Assembly: GCF_003938655.1 (NCBI RefSeq)
Contig: NZ_RJJT01000004.1
Location: 124,001-188,000 of the forward strand
Length of the DNA: 64,000 nt
DNA from: Rhizobium pisi
GTDB taxonomy: Bacteria; Pseudomonadota; Alphaproteobacteria; Rhizobiales; Rhizobiaceae
Reading direction: 5' to 3'
The position numbers were made by a program, and so were the translations under genes. Under the pieces are notes generated by a model. The model ran no database searches. It was not told the origin of the DNA and saw only the letters and a program-made list of their open reading frames with translations. Of the stretch, positions 27,941 to 36,517 are shown one piece after another. How positions within the stretch are numbered: position 1 is the first letter of the stretch; each line of letters opens with the position of its first letter.

Positions 27941-28858
27941 ATGAAACCGCAATCCCTGCTGGGAGCTCTTGCGCTCCTGGCCGTCGCTGCAGTTCCGGCC
28001 TTGGCGCAGGAGCCGGTGAAGCTTGGCTTTATAACCAAATTCCCTGTACCGTTCTTCGCCACAATGGAGAACGCCGCAAAGGATTATGCGAAGAGAAATC
28101 CCGGCGTCGAGATCATCTACGGGCAGGGGACATCAGCAACCGACATCGAGGGCCAGATTGCCCAGATCGAGTCGATGGTGACACGAGGCGTGCAGGGCAT
28201 TGCCCTTACCCCCGTCGATCCCACCGTGTCGACTGCCCTGGACAAGGCGGTGGCGGCCGGGATCAAGGTCGTGCTGATGGATAACAATATTCCGGATTGG
28301 AACGGCAGGACGGCGCTTGCCACGACCAATAATTTCGCCGCCGGCAAAATCGCCGGCGAATATCTCAAAACTGTTCTTAAAGCCGGCGACACGCTCGGGA
28401 TTCTCGAGGGTGTGCCCGGCGTGCCGGCACTTGATGATCGTGTGAAGGGTATGCTTGAAGGGCTGAATGGTCTTGACGTAAAGATAGTGGGGAAAGGCGC
28501 AACAAACTGCACCGAGGAACTCGGGATCAGTGTCGCCGAGGATCTGCTGACGAAGAACCCGGACCTTAAGGCCATTTATGCGGCTTGCGGCCCGCCCGCT
28601 GCTGGCGCGGCACGCGCCATCAAGAACGCCGGCATTGCCAACGACAAGATTGTGCTGGTCGGTTTCGACTTCTGCTGCGGCGAAGAGGAGGCGCTGAAGA
28701 GTGGGATCGAGGATGCGTCAGTGGCACAGTTCCCCACCAAGATGGCTGAACTCGGTGTGGATGCGCTGGTAAAATCGATTCGTGGAGAGAAGGTTGAGTC
28801 TTTGATCGACTCCGGCGCTGCGCTCGTGACGCCTGAGAATATGGCAAAATTCAAGTGA
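27941..28858 (+). CDS. Sugar ABC transporter periplasmic binding protein (RbsB-like)
   Basis: A 305-residue exported protein with signal peptide MKPQSLLGALALLAVAAVPA and cleavage near ALA-QEP. LGFITKFPVPFFATMENAA, GVQGIALTPVDP, VVLMDNN and KIVLVGFDFC are typical of the type I periplasmic binding fold used by CUT2 sugar systems. It is the third gene of the operon (permease, ATPase, binding protein), 78 bases after the ATPase. Two Cys in CCGEEE and CTEEL are unusual for the family. Confidence 0.9.
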   Translation: MKPQSLLGALALLAVAAVPALAQEPVKLGFITKFPVPFFATMENAAKDYAKRNPGVEIIYGQGTSATDIEGQIAQIESMVTRGVQGIALTPVDPTVSTALDKAVAAGIKVVLMDNNIPDWNGRTALATTNNFAAGKIAGEYLKTVLKAGDTLGILEGVPGVPALDDRVKGMLEGLNGLDVKIVGKGATNCTEELGISVAEDLLTKNPDLKAIYAACGPPAAGAARAIKNAGIANDKIVLVGFDFCCGEEEALKSGIEDASVAQFPTKMAELGVDALVKSIRGEKVESLIDSGAALVTPENMAKFK

Positions 28859-28867
28859 ATCATTACC

Positions 28868-28893
28868 CTCTGCCGACCGCGTAGGCGGCAGAG
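28868..28893 (+). terminator. Inverted repeat after the ABC operon
   Basis: CTCTGCCG at 28868-28875 pairs with CGGCAGAG at 28886-28893, 10 bases after the binding-protein stop. There is no T-run, so termination would be weak or need Rho. Confidence 0.45.
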
Positions 28894-28900
28894 TCAAACC

Positions 28901-29047
28901 TCACCCGTTGTCGGGATTGATATCGTCGAACCCTGCGGCCCGGAGCCAGTTTGCTAGTCTGGAGAGCCTATGATACTTCAAGTCGCCGGGTGACCAGAGT
29001 GAATATTCTCCCTGCAGCAGCTCCGGGCTGCGGGTCGGAGAACCATC
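28901..29047 (-). pseudogene. Possible C-terminal remnant of an unknown gene
   Basis: A minus-strand frame without any start codon encodes about 48 residues with protein-like composition (SPELLQGEYSLW, HRLSRLANWLRAAG, FDDINPDNG) and a normal TGA stop at 28901-28903; upstream it is closed by a TGA at 29048-29050. It may be the tail of a gene cut off when the ABC cassette arrived. I cannot assign a family, and chance is possible. Confidence 0.25.
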
Positions 29048-29105
29048 TCAGCCAGAACCTCCGACGGCACCACAGTCGCGTCTGCCGCGCAGCGGATCGC
29101 AATTT

Positions 29106-29336
29106 CTAGCGCCGCTGGTTCGGCAGCACGCCGGCGCGTTTGTCGGCTTCGAGCGATGACATGACATCGGCGTAGGGTTCCTGCCGTGCAACGCTCCAGT
29201 AGCGCAGCTCGTCGAGCGGGATCTGTTTGCCTGTCATCGCGCAGACGACATAGGAGCCGGGCGAGAGAATCTGGAAATCGCCATCGAGATACCGGATCTT
29301 CGCTTCGCGGTTTCCGTGCCCTTCGAACAAATTCAT
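29106..29336 (-). CDS. DUF2093 domain protein
   Basis: A 76-residue soluble protein, MNLFEGHGNREAKIRYLDGD followed by FQILSPGSYVVCAMTGKQIP and LDELRYWSVARQEPY, matching DUF2093, a small alphaproteobacterial family of unknown function. The start at 29336 is preceded by GGAACGGAGCGC. In other rhizobia it lies near lpxK and mutL, so this gene is probably in its ancestral place, with the ABC cassette between it and lpxK. Confidence 0.85.
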   Translation of the reverse strand: MNLFEGHGNREAKIRYLDGDFQILSPGSYVVCAMTGKQIPLDELRYWSVARQEPYADVMSSLEADKRAGVLPNQRR

Positions 29337-29366
29337 GCGCTCCGTTCCCTGCAGTCTGTCATTAAA

Positions 29367-29411
29367 GCATGTCGCGCAAAAGTGTGCCGCGGTTTTGCGA
29401 TCACGACATGC
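29367..29411. repeat. Intergenic palindromic repeat, family A
   Basis: GCATGTCG (29367-29374) and CGACATGC (29404-29411) form the outer arms; CGCAAAA and TTTTGCG form the inner arms around GTGTGCCGCGG. The core AAAAGTGTG..GCGGTTTT is shared with elements at 42576 and 55075. It lies in the DUF2093-mutL gap. Confidence 0.8.
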
Positions 29412-29425
29412 GGAACACCAAATGC

Positions 29426-29469
29426 CTAAAGCGTGGCAAGCGAATCTGAAAGATCGCGACACGCTTTAG
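29426..29469. repeat. Second palindromic element, CTAAAGCGTG type
   Basis: CTAAAGCGTG (29426-29435) is mirrored by CACGCTTTAG (29460-29469) around AATCTGAAAGATCGCGA. It directly follows the family A element, giving a two-part mosaic next to the mutL stop. I recognise this sequence type as common between rhizobial genes. Confidence 0.65.
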
Positions 29470-29507
29470 TCTGCCTTACTCCCGCAAAGGCTGCTTTTCC
29501 AGCTTTT

Positions 29508-31310
29508 TTAGCTTCTGCCGAAAAGCCGTTCGATATCGCTGAGCTTCAGTTCGATATAGGTCGGCCGTCCGTGGTTGCATTGGCCGGAGCCGGGCGTCAC
29601 TTCCATTTCGCGGAGCAGCGCGTTCATTTCCTCCGGCCGCAACCGCCGTCCGGAGCGCACCGATCCGTGGCAGGCCATGGTCGCAGCCACATATTCGAGC
29701 CTGGCCGACAGGCCGGACGCGGTATCCCATTCGGCAATCTCATCGGCAAGCTGGCGGATGAGACCGCCCGCATCGACCTCGCCGAGCATGGCAGGCGTCT
29801 CGCGCACTGCGATAGCACCTGGACCGAAACGCTCGATCGCCAGGCCGAGTTCGGCAAGCTCTACCGCATGCTGCATCAGCCTATCGCAATCCTCTTCGGG
29901 AATGTCGACGATCTCGGGGATGAGCAGCACCTGCGAAGCCAGCCGCTTCGAATGCAGCGCCTTGCGCATCGCTTCGAAGACCAGCCGCTCGTGCGCGGCA
30001 TGCTGGTCGACAATGACGAGGCCGTCTTCGGTTTGGGCGACGATGTAGTTCGCATGGATCTGCGCTCGCGCCGCGCCGAGCGGATATCGCGTGATGGATT
30101 CCGGGGTTGCCGGCGACATGGAGGGCTGCGGTTCGGCCTGCGCCGTTGGCGTCGAAAGCCCCTCGAAGGAAGCCTGCGGCCGCTCGGCGAAATGTGTGGG
30201 CTGCTGGTAGGGCCGGGATGGCGAAGTCTCGGCCGACCATCCGCCCTGCGGCCGCTGCACGTTCGGCTGGAAGCCGGGGCGGAAGGAGCGAAGCATGTCG
30301 CTCGCTCCCGTCGTCGCTGCCCGGCTGCCGTCGCGCGCCAAGGCTTCACGGATCGCGCCGACGATCAGCCCGCGCACCAAGCCCGGATCGCGGAAACGCA
30401 CGTCGGATTTCGCCGGATGCACATTGACGTCGACGAGAGCCGGATCGAGCGTGATCGACAGCACCGCAACCGGATAGCGTCCCGATGGGATCGTCTCGGC
30501 ATAGGCGCCACGGATCGCCGAGAGGATCAGCTTGTCCTGCACCGGCCGGCCGTTGACGAAGGCATATTGATGGGCGGAGTTGCCACGATTGAAGGTCGGC
30601 ACGCCGGCAAAGCCGGTGAGCGAGACGTCCTCGCGCTCAGCGTCGAGCGCAATGGCATTGTCGCGGAATTCCTTGCCGAGCACCTGCGCCATGCGCGCCA
30701 GGTGATCGTCGCCAGTCGCGGGAAATTCCAGCGTCGTGCGGTCAGAGCCCGACAGCACGAAGCGGACGGCGGGAAAGGCGATCGCCATGCGCTTGACGAT
30801 TTCGGTGATGGCGCCGGCTTCGGCCTTTTCCGTCTTCAGGAATTTGAGCCGGGCAGGGGTGGCGAAGAACAAGTCCCGCACTTCGACGATCGTGCCGGGA
30901 TTGGCGGCGGCAGGCCTCAGATGCACGATCTTGCCGCCGGCAACGGCGATCTCGTTACCCTCAGTGCTGTCGCGTCTGCGGCTTGCGATGCTGAGCCTTG
31001 CGACGGAGCCGATCGAAGGCAGCGCCTCGCCCCGGAAGCCAAGCGTGCGGATATCCTCGAGCGTCTCTGAAATCTTCGAGGTGCAGTGGCGCCGGACCGC
31101 CAGTTCGAGATCGGTCGCGTCCATGCCCGAGCCGTTGTCGCTGACGCGCAAGAGCGCCTTGCCGCCGCCAGCTGTGGCGATCTCGATACGCGTCGCACCC
31201 GCATCGAGCGCGTTTTCGATCAGTTCCTTGGCAGCGCTCGCAGGCCGTTCGATGACTTCGCCAGCGGCGATCTGGTTAATGAGCGTTTCGGAAAGCTGTC
31301 TGATGGCCAT
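29508..31310 (-). CDS. mutL: DNA mismatch repair protein MutL
   Basis: A 600-residue MutL couples MutS mismatch recognition to downstream repair. The GHKL ATPase domain has [20 protein letters not shown] and [15 protein letters not shown] and [10 protein letters not shown]. The middle is Pro/Gln-rich linker (about 325-400), and the C-terminal dimerisation domain carries [14 protein letters not shown]. The end has [19 protein letters not shown] being typical of a MutL with possible endonuclease-like metal motifs, and [13 protein letters not shown]. Normal length and start. Confidence 0.97.
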   Translation of the reverse strand: MAIRQLSETLINQIAAGEVIERPASAAKELIENALDAGATRIEIATAGGGKALLRVSDNGSGMDATDLELAVRRHCTSKISETLEDIRTLGFRGEALPSIGSVARLSIASRRRDSTEGNEIAVAGGKIVHLRPAAANPGTIVEVRDLFFATPARLKFLKTEKAEAGAITEIVKRMAIAFPAVRFVLSGSDRTTLEFPATGDDHLARMAQVLGKEFRDNAIALDAEREDVSLTGFAGVPTFNRGNSAHQYAFVNGRPVQDKLILSAIRGAYAETIPSGRYPVAVLSITLDPALVDVNVHPAKSDVRFRDPGLVRGLIVGAIREALARDGSRAATTGASDMLRSFRPGFQPNVQRPQGGWSAETSPSRPYQQPTHFAERPQASFEGLSTPTAQAEPQPSMSPATPESITRYPLGAARAQIHANYIVAQTEDGLVIVDQHAAHERLVFEAMRKALHSKRLASQVLLIPEIVDIPEEDCDRLMQHAVELAELGLAIERFGPGAIAVRETPAMLGEVDAGGLIRQLADEIAEWDTASGLSARLEYVAATMACHGSVRSGRRLRPEEMNALLREMEVTPGSGQCNHGRPTYIELKLSDIERLFGRS

Positions 31311-31405
31311 GGGTTATTTTCGAGGATTCGCGGGCTGGAGGGAAGGGGGTCGATGGGCTTTCCCGGAACCGTGATCCGGAACTCCGCTAATTTCGGGAAC
31401 GGGTA

Positions 31406-31426
31406 ATGTTAAGCCGGTTTTAACAT
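31406..31426. promoter_or_regulatory. Small inverted repeat upstream of the PAS/receiver gene
   Basis: ATGTTAA (31406-31412) and TTAACAT (31420-31426) around a 7-base loop. It lies in the divergent mutL / PAS-receiver interval, about 70 bases upstream of the latter's start, and could be an operator or simply part of an AT-rich promoter. Confidence 0.35.
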
Positions 31427-31493
31427 AAAAATGGCATTTCTAATCACATACCTCCGGAAGCTGTGAAATCGAACAGATGTGGGACGCAATAGA

Positions 31494-33215
31494 ATGAGTG
31501 CCGGCTTCGAAAAGGCGGACACATCATCGGAAACCGACGGGAATTCCGCCGAGGCCGATCTGCAGACGGCGCTTTTCGATGTGGTGTGCGACAGCCTTTC
31601 GGCGGCTTTCATCATCTATGACAAGACCGACCATCTGATCTTCGCCAGCCGTCAGATCCTCGAATTCTTTCCGCTGCCACCCGAAATGCTGAAACCGGGC
31701 ACAAGGCTCCGCGATTTCCTCGGTGCGATCTACGATACCGGCATTCGCCAGCAGTATGACGTCAGGAAGGGCGGTTCGCTCAGCCGCGAAGATTGGCTGT
31801 CGCAGAAAATCGCCTCGCATTGGCGCGAGCGCTTCGACGCCGTCGAGCGTCACGGCACCGACAGCTGGGTGCGCTTCGTCAAACGCAGGCTGCCGGGCGG
31901 GTACGGCGTCACCATCATTTCTGATATTTCCGAGGACAAGAAGCGCGAAGAGCAATGGCGTTCGGATCTGGAGCGCGTGCAGCTCACAGAGGATATTCTC
32001 GACAATCTTCCGTTTCCGCTTTTCGTCAAGGACCGCAACCTCACCTATGTCGCCGTAAACCTCGCCTTCTGCGAGAAATACCAGACGACTGCCGACGAGG
32101 TGCTCGGCCGCAAAAGCGGCGATCTTTTTTCCCAGGAGATCGCCAATCGCTTCGAGGAAAGCGATCGTCATGTGCTGGAGACCGGTGAGATGTCCGTCTC
32201 CCGCCAGCGCCAGATCTCCCGCGACGGCATCGAGCGCGACATCGTCAGCCGCAAGCACCGCATTGGCAAGCCCGGCCGCTATTTCCTGGTGTCGACCATG
32301 CAGGACCTGCCGCGCGACGGTGCCGATCTCGACGAGTTCGACCGGGCGTCCGCGATTACCACGTCAAGCAATCAAAGCTACCGCCGGGCCTATCTGCCGG
32401 TGCCGAGCCCCGTCGAGCGGCGCGAACCGGCGGCGATGGAAGCGATCGTTCCGGAAAATTTCTCTGGCCGCAAGATCCTCGTCGTGACTGCCGATCTCGC
32501 CGCCGAAACCGCCGCCCTGCGCACGCTGTCGAAATACGGCTTCGAATCCTGCTCAGTGCGCGGCGAGGACGAGGAGGAGCGGTTCCTGGAAATCGCCACC
32601 TCCTCCGGCATTTCGCTCGATCTGCTGATCATCGATAACCAGATGGGCATGCGCTGCCTCGAACTCGCCGAGCAATACGGCATCCCGGCGCTCGTCATGG
32701 ACGGTTTCCAGATCGCCAACGAGCTCACCTTCCAGATCGCCCGCCACTTCAATCGTAATGGCCGCGGCGGCGCCGGTGCGGACACCGATTGGGAGATCAG
32801 CACCTCCGACGAGGTGGTCGGCCTGGAGGTTCTCGTGGCCGAGGACAACGATATCAACCAGATCGTCTTTTCGCAGATCCTCGAGGGCCTCGGCTACCGC
32901 CATATGATCGCGGCGACCGGCGACGAGGTCGTGCGCCTCTGGGCCGAACACCGGCCGCAGATCGTGCTGATGGATATCTCCCTGCCGGGCTTCAACGGCT
33001 TCGAGGCCGCGCGCCTCATTCGCCAGATGGAGGAAGCTGGCGGCGAGGTCCACACCCCGATCATCGGCGTGCTGACCCAGGCCTTCGAGCGTGACCGCAC
33101 CGAATGCGTCAAATCGGGCATGGACGACGTCATTATGAAACCGGTCAGCCCCGATATGCTCGAGACCGTATTTCAGAAGTATCTAATTGAAGAGGCGATG
33201 AGGGCTCGAAACTAA
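31494..33215 (+). CDS. PAS - receiver protein without histidine kinase domain
   Basis: The 573-residue protein starts with a PAS-like domain (about 20-145, SLSAAFIIYDKTDHLIFASR), then a second PAS (about 160-275, ILDNLPFPLFVKDRNLTYVA). A receiver-like but degenerate segment follows (about 315-420, ILVVTADLAAETAALRTLSK, no clear phosphoacceptor block). It ends with an intact receiver (about 445-565) with VLVAEDNDINQ, the acceptor Asp494 in VLMDISLPGFNG and KPVSP. HisKA and HATPase domains are absent, although the order recalls hybrid kinases. ATG at 31494 chosen over a GTG at 31479. A cyclic-di-GMP gene follows. Confidence 0.85.
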   Translation: MSAGFEKADTSSETDGNSAEADLQTALFDVVCDSLSAAFIIYDKTDHLIFASRQILEFFPLPPEMLKPGTRLRDFLGAIYDTGIRQQYDVRKGGSLSREDWLSQKIASHWRERFDAVERHGTDSWVRFVKRRLPGGYGVTIISDISEDKKREEQWRSDLERVQLTEDILDNLPFPLFVKDRNLTYVAVNLAFCEKYQTTADEVLGRKSGDLFSQEIANRFEESDRHVLETGEMSVSRQRQISRDGIERDIVSRKHRIGKPGRYFLVSTMQDLPRDGADLDEFDRASAITTSSNQSYRRAYLPVPSPVERREPAAMEAIVPENFSGRKILVVTADLAAETAALRTLSKYGFESCSVRGEDEEERFLEIATSSGISLDLLIIDNQMGMRCLELAEQYGIPALVMDGFQIANELTFQIARHFNRNGRGGAGADTDWEISTSDEVVGLEVLVAEDNDINQIVFSQILEGLGYRHMIAATGDEVVRLWAEHRPQIVLMDISLPGFNGFEAARLIRQMEEAGGEVHTPIIGVLTQAFERDRTECVKSGMDDVIMKPVSPDMLETVFQKYLIEEAMRARN

Positions 33216-33343
33216 TCGAAAGATCGGTCAACTCCCCAGATTTTGGGGAACGTCCGAGCGGCGACGACTGCTGATTTACTATCGAAATGTTAAGACATGC
33301 CGGTCATTCTTCGCATGCCTGTGGAGGAAAAGCTTGGGTTTGG

Positions 33344-34708
33344 ATGATGAAATCGGCGGAAATAGCTTTCTTGACCGGCAGTCAGAATGAGCCTCAGGCA
33401 ATGACCTATACCGATCCGTTGACCGGATTGGGAAACCGCAATCGTATGCGGGAAAAGGTGCAGCAGATTTCCGCCGAGCGGGCCAGCGATCCGGCTCCCT
33501 TCACCATCGGCATTGCCAACCTCGACAGCTTCAAGCCGATCAACGATCTGTTCGGCTCGGCCGCCGGCGACGAAATCCTCTGCCAGGTCGCCCATCGCCT
33601 CAAGGCCTGCATTCCGGATGGTGCGCTGGTCACCCGCCACGACGGTGACGAATTCGCCTTCGTGCTGCCGCTGATATTCGAACGGGCGAGTGCCGAGAAG
33701 TTCGGCCAGATGATCCGCGAGGTCCTGTCGGCGCCTTATGATCTCGGTGATCGCAACGTTCGTCTCTCCGCCTCCTTCGGCTTTTCCATCTACCCCTTTG
33801 CGGGCGAGGATTGCGAGGAACTGCTGAAGAGCGCCGAAACCGCGCTCTACCGTTCCAAGCGCCGCGGCCGCGGCCAGATTACTGTCTATTCGCGTGAGAT
33901 CGCGCAGGAAATGAAGCGCGCGACGCAGTTGGAGCAGGCGCTCAGAAACGCTATCATCTCCGATGCGATCGATGTGCATTTTCAGCCGATCGTCTCCTTG
34001 TCCAACAATCAGGTGGTCGGTTTCGAGGCGCTCGCCCGCTGGAACGATCCCGATCTCGGCTTCGTTTCGCCCGGCGTCTTCGTGCCGCTCGCCGAAGAGC
34101 GCGGCTTCATCGACGCACTATCGGAGGCGCTGCTGCGCAAGGCTGCCGAAGCAGCACTTTCCTGGCCGCGCGACCTCTTCCTGTCGTTCAATCTCTCCTC
34201 GGCCCAGCTGATGGATCCGGGCACAAGCAGCAGCGTCCTGTCGATCCTCGGCCGTGTCGGCCTCGATCCGCATCGCCTGGAGTTGGAGATCACCGAAACC
34301 GCGGTCATGGGTTCGGCCGACACCGCTCATCGCATCATCGCTGATCTGCGCGCCGCCGGTGTGCGCATTTCGCTTGACGATTTCGGCACTGGCCAGTCGA
34401 GTCTCGGGCGCCTGCGCGACTTCATCTTCGACAAGATCAAGATCGACCGCGCCTTCGTTTCGCGCATCAATTCCGACCGCGCCTCCGAACACATCATCAA
34501 GGCGATCCTTGCCATGTGCGAGGGCCTGGAACTAGAAGTCGTCGCGGAGGGCATCGAGGATTATGCCGAAGCGGTGAAATTGCGCACGCTCGGCTGCGGC
34601 ATGGGGCAAGGCTATCACTTCGGCCGGCCGGCCGATGGAATAGCCACGCTGCGCTTCCTGCACGAGAATTACTACGACTCAGCCGTGACCGAGCGTGTCA
34701 GCGCGTAG
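33344..34708 (+). CDS. GGDEF-EAL protein (cyclic-di-GMP metabolism), GGDEF site altered
   Basis: A 454-residue cytosolic protein. The GGDEF domain begins at TDPLTGLGNRNRM, but its signature reads DGDEF (100-104) in TRHDGDEFAF, so cyclase activity is doubtful, though GTP binding may remain. The EAL domain has FEALARW (EAL at 228-230), ELEITET, SLDDFGTGQSSL and VVAEGIED, all expected for an active phosphodiesterase. There is no sensory domain of its own; the PAS-receiver protein upstream may supply the input. The ATG at 33344 is preceded by GTGGAGG at some distance. Confidence 0.92.
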   Translation: MMKSAEIAFLTGSQNEPQAMTYTDPLTGLGNRNRMREKVQQISAERASDPAPFTIGIANLDSFKPINDLFGSAAGDEILCQVAHRLKACIPDGALVTRHDGDEFAFVLPLIFERASAEKFGQMIREVLSAPYDLGDRNVRLSASFGFSIYPFAGEDCEELLKSAETALYRSKRRGRGQITVYSREIAQEMKRATQLEQALRNAIISDAIDVHFQPIVSLSNNQVVGFEALARWNDPDLGFVSPGVFVPLAEERGFIDALSEALLRKAAEAALSWPRDLFLSFNLSSAQLMDPGTSSSVLSILGRVGLDPHRLELEITETAVMGSADTAHRIIADLRAAGVRISLDDFGTGQSSLGRLRDFIFDKIKIDRAFVSRINSDRASEHIIKAILAMCEGLELEVVAEGIEDYAEAVKLRTLGCGMGQGYHFGRPADGIATLRFLHENYYDSAVTERVSA

Positions 34709-34740
34709 AGATTTCCGAGTCGTTCGCGGAAACAAAGCAA

Positions 34741-34760
34741 TGGCGCCCCTAGGAGCGCCA
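34741..34760. terminator. Inverted repeat between convergent genes
   Basis: TGGCGC (34741-34746) pairs with GCGCCA (34755-34760) in the 83-base gap between the GGDEF-EAL gene and the PRC-barrel gene. No long T-run follows. A shared weak terminator is the most likely role. Confidence 0.5.
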
Positions 34761-34791
34761 TCGCCTACGCTATACTACCGCGCGCGCGGAT

Positions 34792-35400
34792 TTACTTAGC
34801 CGTGGTCGAGCCGGTTGCCGTGGTATCGGTGCCGGTCGCGGCTGGAGCCTTTTCAGCCGACTGCATTGCCAGCGTCTTGAACTCAGGTGCGGCCTTCAGC
34901 GATTCGGCCGTTTCGCTCGTCGTCAGCTTGACGCTGCCGTCCTGCGTGTTCTGGGCGACGGTGATCTTTTCCATCGGCACGGCGACGTTCTTTTCGCCAA
35001 TGCCGAGGAAACCGCCCACGCCGATGATCGCAGCGACAAGGCCGCCATCCTTCTTCATGATCAGGTCGTTGACGCTGCCGATGCTTTCATTGTTGCCGTT
35101 ATAGACCGACTGGCCAATGTAGGTATTGGCGCTGATCTGGTCCGGAGCCTGCTCTGTGATGTAGCCGGCCTGAGCCGTATCGGCTGTCGGTGCCGGAGCG
35201 GGAGCCTGTGCGGCATCGCCTGCGGGCTTCGTGACATCAGGGGTTATCGGCGGCTTGGGTGCTGCCGGATCAGCCGGAGCTGCCTGCGTCGGAGCGGCGG
35301 GATCCGCCGGCTTTGGGGCCGCCTGCGAAAATGCCGCCGGTGCGAAAGCCGTGGCAAACAGGGCGCCAGCGGCAACAGTCGTCAGAAGTTTGCTTGTCAT
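34792..35400 (-). CDS. Exported PRC-barrel domain protein
   Basis: A 202-residue secreted protein with signal peptide MTSKLLTTVAAGALFATAFA (cleavage near AFS-QAA). An Ala/Pro-rich linker (about 26-80) is followed by a PRC-barrel domain: YIGQSVYNGNNESIGSVNDL, GLVAAIIGVGGFLGIGEKNV and AVPMEKI. The C-terminus is Thr/Ala-rich. PRC-barrel proteins of this kind are abundant in rhizobia and are often stress-induced, but no molecular role is established. Monocistronic. Confidence 0.88.
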   Translation of the reverse strand: MTSKLLTTVAAGALFATAFAPAAFSQAAPKPADPAAPTQAAPADPAAPKPPITPDVTKPAGDAAQAPAPAPTADTAQAGYITEQAPDQISANTYIGQSVYNGNNESIGSVNDLIMKKDGGLVAAIIGVGGFLGIGEKNVAVPMEKITVAQNTQDGSVKLTTSETAESLKAAPEFKTLAMQSAEKAPAATGTDTTATGSTTAK

Positions 35401-35579
35401 TTCGAACCTGCCTTTTCATTTCCCTAGAGTAATCGCTGACCCGGCAAGGCTCATTTTGGGCATGCTTACCGTGTCGGTTCGAAGAGGAAATGACTGGTGT
35501 GCAGATTGGTTCCGGCTGAAAACACGGAAAATTTCTCGATTTTCACGGAACATTTATCGAGAAGCCGGCAACGAAAAGC

Positions 35580-35606
35580 AAAAGGCGCCCCGGTCCGGAG
35601 CGCCTC
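35580..35606 (-). terminator. Rho-independent terminator of the galactonate operon
   Basis: On the minus strand, AGGCGCTCC pairs with GGGGCGCCT and is followed by TTTTGCTTTT. It lies about 25 bases past the SMP-30 gene stop, at the end of the four-gene operon. Confidence 0.75.
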
Positions 35607-35629
35607 TCGTTGCCGCCGGCAAACGACAT

Positions 35630-36517
35630 TCAGATGACGTAGACGGGGTCGAATATGCCTTTGACCTCGATGCCAAGCTCCAGAAGCGCGCCGGCGCTGG
35701 GCTGCGCCGAACGAGCATGCTCGTCGAGCCCTTCCCAGGCGGTGGTCACTGCCAGCCGGTCAGCGTTGGCGCCGATGAAAGCCGGGCAGGAGGGCTGCAC
35801 GGCCGGAACCTTGTAGCGCGAAATGCGCAGGCCATCGGGATTGTAGCGGTCGACGACGCCGGCGCCCCAGCGTGCATTCCAGATATAACCATCGGCATCG
35901 ACCACCGAACCGTCGATATCGCCTGGTTCGTTCATGCTGTCGACGAGCACGATCGGCTCGCCCGAGGGCAGGCCGGTCTGCGGATCGACCATGACGCGCA
36001 TCAGCCGGTTGATGCGGGAATCCGTGTAATAGCCGGTCGTGCCGTCAGGCGAGAAGCAGATCGAATTTGGGATGCTGATGCCGTTGAAGATCTTCGTCAC
36101 CTTGCCGCTAGCGACATGATAGATGGCGCCGGCCTGGTTTTCCGCCCGCTTGCTCATCGTGCCGATCCAGAGCGCGCCGGAGGGATGGGTGCGTCCGTCG
36201 TTCGAACGGTTTTCCGGCTTGTCGTTTTCGAGCGCGGCGTAGAAGGTGAGGTTGCCGCTGGCCACGTCACGCACGAAAAGCCCTTCCTCCGTCGCGATCA
36301 GTTGCCGTCCGGCGTCGATGCGGGCAAGCACGCTCGCCATGACGGGCAGCGGATGCACCTTCTTCTGCCCGCTCGAAAGATTGAGCTCGTGCAGTTCCTT
36401 ACCGAGAATGTTGAACCACCAGACGGTATTGCTGTCCGGATCATAGGTCGGGCCTTCGCCGAGAACGGAATTGGTGTTGCAAAGGGTCTTGCCCTCGAAA
36501 TCGTAGATATCGGTCAT
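35630..36517 (-). CDS. SMP-30/gluconolactonase family lactonase
   Basis: A 295-residue six-bladed beta-propeller protein. Calcium-site and catalytic residues of the family are seen: NSVLGEGPTYDPDSNTVWW near the N-terminus (Glu ligand), NDGRTHPSGALWIGTM, GISIPNSICFSPDG (Asn ligand) and DSMNEPGDIDGSVVDADG (Asp). It hydrolyses sugar-acid lactones; its operon suggests galactono-lactone to galactonate. Its ATG overlaps the dgoA stop (ATGA), the last gene of the operon. Confidence 0.9.
   Translation of the reverse strand: MTDIYDFEGKTLCNTNSVLGEGPTYDPDSNTVWWFNILGKELHELNLSSGQKKVHPLPVMASVLARIDAGRQLIATEEGLFVRDVASGNLTFYAALENDKPENRSNDGRTHPSGALWIGTMSKRAENQAGAIYHVASGKVTKIFNGISIPNSICFSPDGTTGYYTDSRINRLMRVMVDPQTGLPSGEPIVLVDSMNEPGDIDGSVVDADGYIWNARWGAGVVDRYNPDGLRISRYKVPAVQPSCPAFIGANADRLAVTTAWEGLDEHARSAQPSAGALLELGIEVKGIFDPVYVI

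Noticed and set aside
25059..28900. Genomic island with integrase or insertion sequence
   Set aside because: I found no transposase, integrase, tRNA or terminal repeats around the ABC cassette; transfer remains an inference from synteny only.
29433..31070. 545-codon open frame opposite mutL
   Set aside because: Antisense of a conserved repair gene, without domain or start signal.
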